A model generated the notes under the pieces. That model saw nothing but the letters and a program-made list of their open reading frames with translations, was not told where the DNA came from and ran no database searches. This document shows, in pieces, positions 49,900 to 59,035 of a stretch of 64,000 bases of DNA. The DNA is from a virus: positions 95,265 through 159,264 of the IMG/VR virus record IMGVR_UViG_3300044712_000815; one strand, given 5' to 3'. Both the position numbers and the translations under genes were made by a program. Each line of letters begins with the position of its first letter. Within the stretch, counting starts at the first letter, position 1.

Positions 49900-52098
49900 T
49901 TAATATAAATTATTTAAGCCAATAGGTTCAAAGTTACTTAACATACCATAAGGATATATTGTCGTTGTTGTTGTTGTTATTGGTGCTACTGTTGTCGTGG
50001 TTGTTGTCGCTGGACCAATATAGGTTGTTGTCGTGGTTGTTGTCGCTGGACCAATATAGGTTGTTGTCGTGGTTGTTGTTGGTGCTACTGTTGTCGTTGT
50101 CGTTGTTGTTGGTGCTATAATTGTAAATGCCGCTTTTTGATCACTTCCAATAGGTGTTGTTACTTTAATTGTAGCTGAACCCAAATTACCTATATTTGGT
50201 ATATATCCATTAATTTCATTATTTGATATAAAATTTTGTGAATTTAAAATATAAAATACCCCACCAATATAAATACTCACATCTGTCCAATATTTTGTAA
50301 ATGATGTGCCACTTATTGTAATAAGCGTTGATGTCGGACCACTTATTGGTGTAAATGATAATATTTTTGGTGATACATCAGGTAATGCATAAACTTCAAA
50401 AGGTGAATAAACACATGTTCCTGATAATCCAGTTGCATAAATATCCACTATTTTATTTTCACCCGAACTTACAAGACCAATTGGAATTGTTGTTCTTAGA
50501 TGATTATCATCAACAACTGTTGTTGAATTAGTTAAACCTGGATAATAATTACCAAAACTAATAGTAGCAAATTGTAAATTTGTACCATATATATCTATTG
50601 TATCTCCAACTTTTGCGAAAATTGGCGAAACACTACTTATTGTTGGTGATGTTGATCCTGATACTAAAACCGTAAAACCAGACATAGTATAACTACCACT
50701 AGAATTTACAACTTTAACATCAACAATACCCGTTGGTGTTGAATTTGATATACTAGTTAAAATATCAGATGCACTTTGATAATGTGTTGCATTAGCTGCA
50801 ACCCCACCAAAATATGCAACATTTGATGTGTTTCCAACCTTAAAATTAGTACCATAAATATGTAAATTATGATTTCTATATTGTGATTGTCTACTAAAAC
50901 TTGTTATTGTCGGTCCACCATTGGGTCCAGATACATTATATCCAAATGGTGCAGATGAACTATATTGATTGGTGACAATTACTGAATTAGAACCCTGAAC
51001 CACATTACCTAATTTGAGTGTACATGATGTTGAACTATTTGATAAAATCGTTGATATAACCCCGCTAAAAGTAACAGTTATAGTCCCATTTAAATTAGTA
51101 CCAGTCAATGTTACGGTTTCACCACTTGATGAACTTAATGGTAATATTGATGTAATTGTAGGTATATGACCAATTATAGTTCCCAATACCGTAAAACCAG
51201 ACAATGCAATATTGTGGACTCGTATTTTTGTATTCCCCAATGATGTATCTGATGCAATGATAGCTGTTATATATCTAGAATTATGTACTGTTATTTCTGA
51301 TGCTTGAACACTACCAAAACGAACTTGAATTTGACCATCAGCAAAATTTGTTCCTGATATATGAATAGTATCACCAACATATCCTGATGTTGGATAGAAA
51401 TCAGTGAATGTTATATTTGTATCTGTAACATAAAAATCAACAATATTACTTTGTAAACCTGTTGATACATTTTCTAAAAAAACAATAGTTGAACCACTGT
51501 TTGTTTGTGGTATAGTAACTGTTAATAATGTGGAATTTATCACATTTGTAATTCCTGAGTCACCATTAAACCAAGTTATAGTATCATTTTGTATAAAATT
51601 AGAACCATTAATTGTAATAGTCGAACCAATTGATGCAGTAGATGGTGCAATTGATATTATTATTGGATCATTACTCACATGTACAATTGTATGGAAAAAA
51701 GGTGAACTAAAGCCATTGGATGTTGTTACAACAACTGAAGCATTTATAGTTTCCGTTGATATATCTGGCACAACAACTGTTAATTGTGTATATGATAAAA
51801 CCGTAACATAAGTTCCTGGAATACTATTAAAACTTACGCTAGTATCACCAGGGACAAAATTAGAACCATATATTGTTATAATTTTACCGTTATTTGATGT
51901 AAATGGATAAATACTACTAATTGTTGGTGCCGATGAATTTTGTCCAACAATATAAGATACTGTACCATCATCATCTTTTACCCAAAATCCACTACTTTCC
52001 CCACCAACACTAACATCATCATAACCAAAATAAATATAACCCTTTTCTGGTGTTTCAACTAATTCTTTTTTTATTTTTTGTAATTTTATATAACTCAC
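49900..52098 (-). CDS. Adhesin-like tail protein with seven IPT/TIG domains
   Basis: 732 residues; the start codon is GTG at 52098. After an N-terminal adaptor-like part, seven Ig-like IPT/TIG domains repeat the pattern 'PTIxSIxPxSxxxGxxITIxGxNF' (PTISSIYPFTSNNGKIITIY, PIIISIAPSTASIGSTITIN and so on) from ~58 to ~660. A Thr-rich tract with YIGPA and VAP spacers follows, then a 16-residue end (YGMLSNFEPIGLNNLY). TIG domains are common in phage receptor-binding and decoration proteins. A TATATATAA box lies upstream. Confidence 0.75.
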   Translation of the reverse strand: MSYIKLQKIKKELVETPEKGYIYFGYDDVSVGGESSGFWVKDDDGTVSYIVGQNSSAPTISSIYPFTSNNGKIITIYGSNFVPGDTSVSFNSIPGTYVTVLSYTQLTVVVPDISTETINASVVVTTSNGFSSPFFHTIVHVSNDPIIISIAPSTASIGSTITINGSNFIQNDTITWFNGDSGITNVINSTLLTVTIPQTNSGSTIVFLENVSTGLQSNIVDFYVTDTNITFTDFYPTSGYVGDTIHISGTNFADGQIQVRFGSVQASEITVHNSRYITAIIASDTSLGNTKIRVHNIALSGFTVLGTIIGHIPTITSILPLSSSSGETVTLTGTNLNGTITVTFSGVISTILSNSSTSCTLKLGNVVQGSNSVIVTNQYSSSAPFGYNVSGPNGGPTITSFSRQSQYRNHNLHIYGTNFKVGNTSNVAYFGGVAANATHYQSASDILTSISNSTPTGIVDVKVVNSSGSYTMSGFTVLVSGSTSPTISSVSPIFAKVGDTIDIYGTNLQFATISFGNYYPGLTNSTTVVDDNHLRTTIPIGLVSSGENKIVDIYATGLSGTCVYSPFEVYALPDVSPKILSFTPISGPTSTLITISGTSFTKYWTDVSIYIGGVFYILNSQNFISNNEINGYIPNIGNLGSATIKVTTPIGSDQKAAFTIIAPTTTTTTTVAPTTTTTTTYIGPATTTTTTTYIGPATTTTTTVAPITTTTTTIYPYGMLSNFEPIGLNNLY

Positions 52099-52147
52099 GA
52101 CAAATACTTTTTTTGTTATATATAAAAAATTTTTACTACAATTTTAA

Positions 52148-52357
52148 TATATAAACAAAATATCAAATCTTAAAATATTGAAACTTGGTAGTTGGGTCAC
52201 TGAAAATATTGAAACTGCTAAATCTTTTGGTGATTTTTTATATAAAATACATGTAAATGAAGATGAAGTCAATTGGGAGTATTTATCACCTGAAATGATT
52301 GATGGGGAATGGCGAGGTGTATTAAAAAATAATACACCTTGCGAACAAATATTATAA
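52148..52357 (+). pseudogene. Gene fragment without start codon
   Basis: An open plus-strand frame encoding a protein-like sequence (ILKLGSWVTENIETAKSFGD, FLYKIHVNEDEVNWEYLSPE, MIDGEWRGVLKNNTPCEQIL) but with no ATG or GTG upstream; the only candidate is TTG at 52178, and a stop lies at 52145. Lone insertion between two minus-strand genes. It looks like the tail end of a lost gene; the minus-strand frame here is less protein-like. Family not recognised. Confidence 0.4.
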
Positions 52358-54847
52358 TTCAAATTCTAAATCTAGAATCTTATTTTTTTGATAAAACGAT
52401 ATAATAATTTTATTTGTAAGTTTTTCTTTTGGTACAGCCCAAATTACATATCGTTTACTTAAAATTACATCTGTTATTGTGTGGTATATTTTTTTTGTAT
52501 TAAAATCCATTAAATCTATATTTAATTGTGGGGTATCTTCACCATTATACGAAATCATAATTTTATTATTTTCTTTTGCATATGATATTTTTATATCATC
52601 TACATTTAACTTAAAATCTTTTGTATATTTTTCAAAATCGAAATCTTTTTGATTTTCAATTAATTTGGATGCTATTATTCTGTCCGTTATCATTTTTGGT
52701 GTAATGTTTGTTGTACATTCGAATTGTCTATCAGTGTCTTTATGTTCAGGACACCAATTCCAATCCCCCCTATCAAAAATATGTTTATTAAAACATCCAT
52801 TACAAACATTGAAATTATGCACATTAATAATATTTGACTGAAATTCACAAATTGGATTAGAAAAACCAGAAATCATTACAACTTTTTTGCCTGTTGCCCA
52901 TGCTAACCAACTTAATCCTGAACCAACACCAATAAAAAATTCACAATGTTTTAATTCATTAATTCTATGTTCAATTGGAAAATTGCCTGTTCGATCTATA
53001 ATATTTTTTAAATTAGTTTTTTGCTTACTTATAACCATTACTTTATAACCTTGTTCATTTAACCAATCAACAATTAATTGCCATCCAATATTAGAATCCT
53101 TACACGGATAATGCCAATGTTTAGCGTTAGCTGTTGAAAATTGAGCAATACAAATATATTTATCTTCAATTGGTCTTGATCCATCAGGTATATTTATTTT
53201 TGGGACAATTTCTTTATAATCTAATCCTAGTATGTCAGATGCAGTTTTTTGTAATGGTATTTTTTTATAATCTATGGGATTTCTATTTTGATCAATAGGC
53301 AAATACCAACCAATATTATATTTAGCATAAATATCTTTATCTTTAATATTTGTTCCAGGTTCTAAAAATACAATTTCGGGATATTGTTCAATAAACCAAT
53401 TATTCCAAAATGTACTGCAAAAAACTTTACAATTATGTTTTTTCCTAAATTCTTCTACATATGGAAACCACGCTAAGGTATCACCTATTGATCTACTATC
53501 AAGTTGAATTAAGACATTTTTATTCGTTAAATCAAAATCTTGTGTAGCTATAATTTTATCTTGTAATTTAATATGAATTCTATATTCTTTATAACATTTA
53601 TTATTAGTTGCACACCAATTATTTACACCCAATTGTGTATAATATATTAATTCGTTTGTATTTTTATCAAAAATATCAACACCAAATTTTAATGATGATT
53701 TACCATTTATTTCAACTTTTGCACCATCAATAAAACTAATACTATAATCAATATAATCATCATCTTTTATTTCAAGTTTATTTTCTTCTTCTATATTTTC
53801 TTCTATATTTTCTTCTTCTATATTTCCCAATAAATTTATATATTCATCTGATAGTACTTTTGTATAATAAAGATTTTCATCAAGTTTCTTTATATTAAAA
53901 TTATCTAAAATTAACTGAATATCAATATCTATATCCATAGATAAAAATTTTATATTTTTATAATTATCATACATATTTAAATACGTAGACAATTTATTTA
54001 AAAATATTGGTAAATCATATGATGTCGCTTCTTTTATAGCCAATGGATTAAGTTCTAATAATGATGGATGTATAAGCAAATCACTTGCCTGATAAAACAA
54101 ATCGACATCTTCTCGTTCACCATAAACATAACAATTAGTTAATTTTTTTTCCATTAATGGCTTCCATGAATCAGAAAAATTTTCTGCTAGATTACCAACA
54201 AAATGAAAATTTATTTTATATTCTTTTAATTTTTCAGCAATTTCAAATAAATAAGCTTGATTTTTATCTTTTGTAAATAACCCAACATTTAAAATATGAA
54301 AATAATTTGGATCAAAATTTAATATCTTTCTTGCTTGACCTTGATTTTTTTCTAATTCTTCAATTGGATATTCTATTACTGATGAAGGAATATTGAATTT
54401 ACTATATTCTTTCTTTGAATATTCTGATACAAATATGAATTTATCTGGAAAATATATTTTATGATAAATATCAAAAGTTGAAGTATGTGTAGTTTCAACA
54501 ATTTTATATGGTCTATCTTTGCGATACAACCAATCTGCGTGTTCTTTTCTCATTCCAAAAATAAATTTTTCGGGAATTTCTTCCATATGAACAATATCGG
54601 GATTAATTTTTTCTACAATTTCTTGAAAATGATCTCTAATTTCTTCTTTATCTGTCCAACCTAAAGAAATGAATTTATTTCCTAAAATATTTTTTAATTT
54701 ATTTCGTTGAACAACAAAACTCCAAGCAATTTCCCTATATTCTATAACATAAACATCGTGTATATTTATTAACGCTTCTACACGTTTTAATGCTACTTGA
54801 GGCATCCCACCAGTTGAAACGTGGGGTAAAATCATCAAAATTTTCAT
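52352..54847 (-). CDS. Fusion of GT4-type glycosyltransferase and autotransporter-type O-heptosyltransferase
   Basis: 831 residues. Residues 1-~340 are a GT-B glycosyltransferase: MKILMILPHVSTGGMPQVAL, HILNVGLFTKDKNQAYLFEI, and SDLLIHPSLLELNPLAIKEA. An acidic linker (EENIEENIEEENK) and a beta module follow. Residues ~440-720 resemble GT9 and the bacterial autotransporter heptosyltransferase (BAHT) family: VLIQLDSRSIGDTLAWFPYV, FFIGVGSGLSWLAWATGKKV, then the Cys signature VCNGCFNKHIFDRGDWNWCP and RQFECTTNITPKMI (the Fe-binding Cys of TibC-like enzymes). BAHT enzymes glycosylate Ser in repeat adhesins. Neighbouring fibres are Ser/Thr repeats, so they are likely acceptors. Confidence 0.8.
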   Translation of the reverse strand: MKILMILPHVSTGGMPQVALKRVEALINIHDVYVIEYREIAWSFVVQRNKLKNILGNKFISLGWTDKEEIRDHFQEIVEKINPDIVHMEEIPEKFIFGMRKEHADWLYRKDRPYKIVETTHTSTFDIYHKIYFPDKFIFVSEYSKKEYSKFNIPSSVIEYPIEELEKNQGQARKILNFDPNYFHILNVGLFTKDKNQAYLFEIAEKLKEYKINFHFVGNLAENFSDSWKPLMEKKLTNCYVYGEREDVDLFYQASDLLIHPSLLELNPLAIKEATSYDLPIFLNKLSTYLNMYDNYKNIKFLSMDIDIDIQLILDNFNIKKLDENLYYTKVLSDEYINLLGNIEEENIEENIEEENKLEIKDDDYIDYSISFIDGAKVEINGKSSLKFGVDIFDKNTNELIYYTQLGVNNWCATNNKCYKEYRIHIKLQDKIIATQDFDLTNKNVLIQLDSRSIGDTLAWFPYVEEFRKKHNCKVFCSTFWNNWFIEQYPEIVFLEPGTNIKDKDIYAKYNIGWYLPIDQNRNPIDYKKIPLQKTASDILGLDYKEIVPKINIPDGSRPIEDKYICIAQFSTANAKHWHYPCKDSNIGWQLIVDWLNEQGYKVMVISKQKTNLKNIIDRTGNFPIEHRINELKHCEFFIGVGSGLSWLAWATGKKVVMISGFSNPICEFQSNIINVHNFNVCNGCFNKHIFDRGDWNWCPEHKDTDRQFECTTNITPKMITDRIIASKLIENQKDFDFEKYTKDFKLNVDDIKISYAKENNKIMISYNGEDTPQLNIDLMDFNTKKIYHTITDVILSKRYVIWAVPKEKLTNKIIISFYQKNKILDLEFEL

Positions 54848-54900
54848 ACTTTTAATTTACTTTTTATTATTTATTATCTATTTTAAAATAAGTTTAAATA

Positions 54901-54927
54901 AAAAAACCTGTTATAAACAGGTTTTTT
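54901..54927. terminator. Rho-independent terminator
   Basis: AAAAAACCTGTT pairs with AACAGGTTTTTT around ATA, just downstream of the minus-strand structural gene ending at 54945. Confidence 0.85.
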
Positions 54928-54944
54928 ATTTAATTTTTGTAATG

Positions 54945-57830
54945 TTACCACCACAATAAATTTCTAAACATTTCTGCACCAGAATGCCTCATCACATAAA
55001 TATATTTTAAACCATCTGATGTTTCAATAATTTCCATCCTATTTCCAATCAAGGCTGTTCCATGACCATATGGTATTGTACTTGCATTAGAAATTTTATT
55101 AGTGTTTATATCATATACATATATTCTACCTGTTGAATCTTTGGTAAAATAAATTTTATCATCCCCATCATATGAATACATTGATCCTGTTGTTAAAGTT
55201 TCTGATTGTGGACTAAAAAAACTACCATATTCATAAACTTCAGTTGGTATATCTAACCTATCTGCTGTAGTTGATCCACCACCCCTTGGAAAAAATAAAA
55301 ATCTACCTTTAATATCCAATCGTTTAGGATTATAAACATGTAATAATGCGATTCCGGCACCCCTTGCAGGTATGCCTAAAATTGTATATGTCGAATCTGT
55401 TGTTGGTGATCCCATACCTGCTGCGGCGGTTAATTGTGTTGCTGTATTTGAAGTTATAGTTGTTTCATTCATAACACCAGTACCCGATGTTATTCGAACA
55501 CGTTTTCCCGCCCATTGGTTAACTTTCCAGTTTTTAGTAGTGTCATTAAGTACGGTAGCAGAACCTGCTGATGTACATAAACCAAATGAATCCATAATTA
55601 TATATTTTGTTGTGGTATCAGGTGTGAATGTTTGGGTTGCATAGTTTAATGTTGATCCAGAATTAGATATAATTGTAATTTCATTTTTATCAAATCCTGT
55701 TCCTGAAATTATTCTAAATTTATAACCAGCCCATTGATTAGCGTTCCAGTTTTTAGTTGAGTCTACTAATGATGACACTGATCCACTCGTTGCCCAACCA
55801 GTATTACCTTTTTGTGTTTTGTTAAATTTATATTGTTCATCCCTACCAATCATCGAAGGGTCATATATAACATATCTAGCTTGAACAGGCAAAAAACTAA
55901 TAGCACTTTGTAATGTTAATGTTGTTTGTGTATTTGCTGTAATTCTTCTTATTTGTGCTGTTGGTGTTGTAGCAGTAGCACCAGATAACGCAATTTGAAC
56001 TAATTTCCCAACATGTTCACCTGCATCCCAATTTGCTGCGGAATCAACCATTAAACTTACTGTAGAAGTATTTGCAATAACTGCATTCCCTGTCGCTGTT
56101 GTTTCAACATCTATGGTCGTCAATGAATCTACACCAAATACTGTGTATGTTGTATTCCACGCTGCTTCAACAGCACCTGTAAATGTTATCACATCACCAA
56201 TTTTAATATTGTGATTTATCCCAGTTGTTGTAATTCTACCACATGTTGTTCTTGCCGTTATAGCAATTTGTAAACCTGTACCTGCACCACTAGTTGCTGA
56301 TTGTGATGCAGTTGCCACATTATATCCTGTTCCCATAGCATACAACGATACTCGAGTAGCAGCACCATTTGGCAAAACTTCTTCAATATAAACTTTACCG
56401 TTAGTACCCGTACCTAAAGTTACAATATCGCCAACAGCATGACCTGTACCACCCGCAACAGGAACAAATGTTATTCCGGATATACCATTAACATTTCTAA
56501 CCGCTGTAACCACACCAATATCTTCCCAACCTTCCATTCTTATTGCCATATTTCGAACTATTCCATAATCTGAAACACTTCCTTGACACAATAAATCAGC
56601 TTCAGCGTGATAGTTATATAATGAAGCTGATGCCATACCACCAACATACATCGCAAAAACATCATCCCAAATTTCATATTGACTAGTATTATCTGGAACA
56701 ATATCCCATTTTCTATTAACCCACAGTGTGGTTAAATTATTTGCAACAATTCTTCGTCTTTGCCCCAATCCTGTACCACCCATTATTCTAACTTGATAAT
56801 TGACAAATCTATCAATAGTCGTATTTCCACTTGTTACACCTGTTAAATTAGTATCAATTAACGCTCTTGTTGTACCAGTTGTAGCAACAGAAACACAATA
56901 TGAACCACCCCTATTAGATATTCGTTCCATCGCAATATCTGTTCCTGGTGCAGCAGCTAATAATCCAGCCACTGTTGTTCTGTTAAACCATGTATCAGAA
57001 GCTATATCATAATATTGTAATGAATGAAATGCGCCAGATGCTGTTTGTGAAATTAACCATACACCACCACTATGTGTAGAAAATCTTGAATTTGTATTAG
57101 GTGATACAATCCAAGGTGAATCAACAGTTATTATACTAGCTTCAATTAAATATGTTGTTTGTGATCCTGCTGTGGATGCAGGTATTGCATATGGTGCAAT
57201 CGCACTAAACCCTGTATTATTCCAACTATCTCGTTGTTGATAATTCACATCATAAAAATATAAAGTTTGTGTGTCATTATATAACACTTTTCTAATTTGT
57301 GTTGCACCAAGTCCATAAACTAATCTAACTTGATATCCAACCCATTGATTTACTTTCCATTTTTTTGTTGTATCTTGTATTTGATTTGCATTAGTCGTCG
57401 CAGTAGCTAATCCTTGATCATAAACAATCGGATCACTCACATCTACTATGGTTTTTGTTTGATTTGCGCCAACACCTGAATATATTCTAATTGTTTCACC
57501 ACTCAATACATCACCTGACAAAGCAGGAATAACCAATTGTGTTGTACCAGATAAACCCAAAATTCTACCTCGAAACCCACCATATGATGAATATCGCATT
57601 GCAGTAAAAACCAAAGGTGTTGTATTTGGTGATGCTAATTGACACCAACTATCAGTCCACGTATCATATCTATAAAAAGCGGCTGATACTATATAATACA
57701 TATATCTACTATCTTTTGGTAAATCACCACATGCTAATGTTGATATTGCTGTTGTTGCTGCTGGTGCAAATCTTGTCCATTCCCATACAGGTGTATCTAT
57801 TTGTTTTTTTAAATTCATTGTTACTGCCAT
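54945..57830 (-). CDS. Large virion structural protein with internal repeats
   Basis: 961 residues. At least five copies of a ~45-residue unit, 'DxTKNWxxNQWAGYxxRIxSGTGxxxxxxIxSNTxTxL' (for example NWNANQWAGYKFRIISGTGF and NWKVNQWAGKRVRITSGTGV), alternate with blade-like segments (MYYIVSAAFYRYDTWTDSWC). A middle part (GGTGHAVGDIVTLGTGTNGK, MGTGYNVATASQSATSGAGT) is shared with the 57846-58691 protein. It ends HSGAEMFRNLLWW. Beta-propeller or beta-solenoid architecture is likely. Probably a tail, neck or fibre component; no enzyme motif. Confidence 0.65.
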   Translation of the reverse strand: MAVTMNLKKQIDTPVWEWTRFAPAATTAISTLACGDLPKDSRYMYYIVSAAFYRYDTWTDSWCQLASPNTTPLVFTAMRYSSYGGFRGRILGLSGTTQLVIPALSGDVLSGETIRIYSGVGANQTKTIVDVSDPIVYDQGLATATTNANQIQDTTKKWKVNQWVGYQVRLVYGLGATQIRKVLYNDTQTLYFYDVNYQQRDSWNNTGFSAIAPYAIPASTAGSQTTYLIEASIITVDSPWIVSPNTNSRFSTHSGGVWLISQTASGAFHSLQYYDIASDTWFNRTTVAGLLAAAPGTDIAMERISNRGGSYCVSVATTGTTRALIDTNLTGVTSGNTTIDRFVNYQVRIMGGTGLGQRRRIVANNLTTLWVNRKWDIVPDNTSQYEIWDDVFAMYVGGMASASLYNYHAEADLLCQGSVSDYGIVRNMAIRMEGWEDIGVVTAVRNVNGISGITFVPVAGGTGHAVGDIVTLGTGTNGKVYIEEVLPNGAATRVSLYAMGTGYNVATASQSATSGAGTGLQIAITARTTCGRITTTGINHNIKIGDVITFTGAVEAAWNTTYTVFGVDSLTTIDVETTATGNAVIANTSTVSLMVDSAANWDAGEHVGKLVQIALSGATATTPTAQIRRITANTQTTLTLQSAISFLPVQARYVIYDPSMIGRDEQYKFNKTQKGNTGWATSGSVSSLVDSTKNWNANQWAGYKFRIISGTGFDKNEITIISNSGSTLNYATQTFTPDTTTKYIIMDSFGLCTSAGSATVLNDTTKNWKVNQWAGKRVRITSGTGVMNETTITSNTATQLTAAAGMGSPTTDSTYTILGIPARGAGIALLHVYNPKRLDIKGRFLFFPRGGGSTTADRLDIPTEVYEYGSFFSPQSETLTTGSMYSYDGDDKIYFTKDSTGRIYVYDINTNKISNASTIPYGHGTALIGNRMEIIETSDGLKYIYVMRHSGAEMFRNLLWW

Positions 57831-57845
57831 ATTAATTTATTATTT

Positions 57846-58691
57846 TTAAAAAGTTAAGTTATTTCTAATCATATCTGAATATAACCATCTTGATTCATCA
57901 AATTGTAAAAAATTTGTATTTCCATTATCTGTATTGGTATTTAAAACTGAAACTACTAACCCAACACCAAAATTGTTGGTTTGTATTTGTGGATAATCAC
58001 CAACCACATAATTCAACCCACCACTTAATAATGAAACATATTTAGCTGCACCAATTCCAATATTTATTGATGTTATATTTACAATTAATCCTGAACCTGA
58101 TCCTGTGCTATATATTTGTTGTGCTAAACCAACATTATAACCGTAACCTGGTTCTAAAATTGCAATTTCAATTGCCATTCCACTATTATCCACTGACATA
58201 ATTTGTATTGTGCCATTTACACCATTATCAATACTAACTATTTCGCCACTTATATATCCAGTACCACCTGATATTGGATTACTATCAATATTTAAAATAT
58301 TACCATCATAAATATCATATACAACAACTGTTGCATTAATTGTACCACCAGATAAAGTAACAATATCACCAATCTGATAATTAAACCCATTAGATAGTGG
58401 GACATTGTTTATAATTGATACACTATTCAAATTTATATTACCAATTCCACAGCCACCTAATTGACTAATTGATGTAACCGTTGGAACTGTTCCACTAATA
58501 CTTGACATTAATGTTATATTATCCATTTGTGATGATGCTGCTGTTGCTTCAATTCTTAATGCAAATGGGGTTGATATAACTGACTTTGGTTGTAATATCA
58601 TTATTAATTTTTTTAATAATGATATAGTTTCATCAGCTAATCCATTAATTTGATTTTCTGTACTATTAAATATTTTATTTTCTACTTTCAT
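57846..58691 (-). CDS. Structural protein, expanded paralogue of its neighbour
   Basis: 281 residues. The start (NGLADETISLLKKLIMILQP) and end (FDESRWLYSDMIRNNLTF) match those of the 108-residue protein upstream. Between them is an insertion of Gly-rich repeats (YQIGDIVTLSGGTINATVVV, GGTGYISGEIVSIDNGVNGT, EPGYGYNVGLAQQIYSTGSG) related to part of the 961-residue protein. Likely a tail or fibre-attachment subunit. Confidence 0.6.
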   Translation of the reverse strand: MKVENKIFNSTENQINGLADETISLLKKLIMILQPKSVISTPFALRIEATAASSQMDNITLMSSISGTVPTVTSISQLGGCGIGNINLNSVSIINNVPLSNGFNYQIGDIVTLSGGTINATVVVYDIYDGNILNIDSNPISGGTGYISGEIVSIDNGVNGTIQIMSVDNSGMAIEIAILEPGYGYNVGLAQQIYSTGSGSGLIVNITSINIGIGAAKYVSLLSGGLNYVVGDYPQIQTNNFGVGLVVSVLNTNTDNGNTNFLQFDESRWLYSDMIRNNLTF

Positions 58692-58693
58692 GT

Positions 58694-59020
58694 TTACGTG
58701 AACGATATTCTACTTCTTATATGTTGATTATATAGTAATCTTGCTGTATCCATTTGTATATATTTCGCATCAACACCTGATAATTGATTTACTGTTGTTA
58801 CGATTGGTAATGTTGCAGAACCACCAAACCCTGATAGTGTTGTTACTGTACCAATTGTCCCAGAATCAATAGCAACCCTAAGTCTATTATTTGCATCTTG
58901 TGTGGCTAATGGTTGTAAAATTTCTATTAATTTTCGAAGATACATAACAGTATCTTCTGTTGCTGGATTTACTTGTTGACCATTAGTGTTCATCAAATTG
59001 ATATTTTCTGAATATGACAT
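58694..59020 (-). CDS. Small structural protein, short paralogue
   Basis: 108 residues: NPATEDTVMYLRKLIEILQP, a short Gly/Thr middle, and KYIQMDTARLLYNQHIRSRI at the end. It appears to be the minimal form of the family to which the next gene belongs. Two bases separate the genes. Position among fibre genes suggests an adaptor or attachment protein. Confidence 0.6.
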   Translation of the reverse strand: MSYSENINLMNTNGQQVNPATEDTVMYLRKLIEILQPLATQDANNRLRVAIDSGTIGTVTTLSGFGGSATLPIVTTVNQLSGVDAKYIQMDTARLLYNQHIRSRISFT

Positions 59021-59035
59021 ATTTTTATTTTATTT

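Noticed and set aside
52144-52362. 72-residue minus-strand frame between fibre and glycosyltransferase genes
   Set aside because: Its opposite frame reads as a far more protein-like fragment; the minus frame has no neighbour coupling or leader signal.
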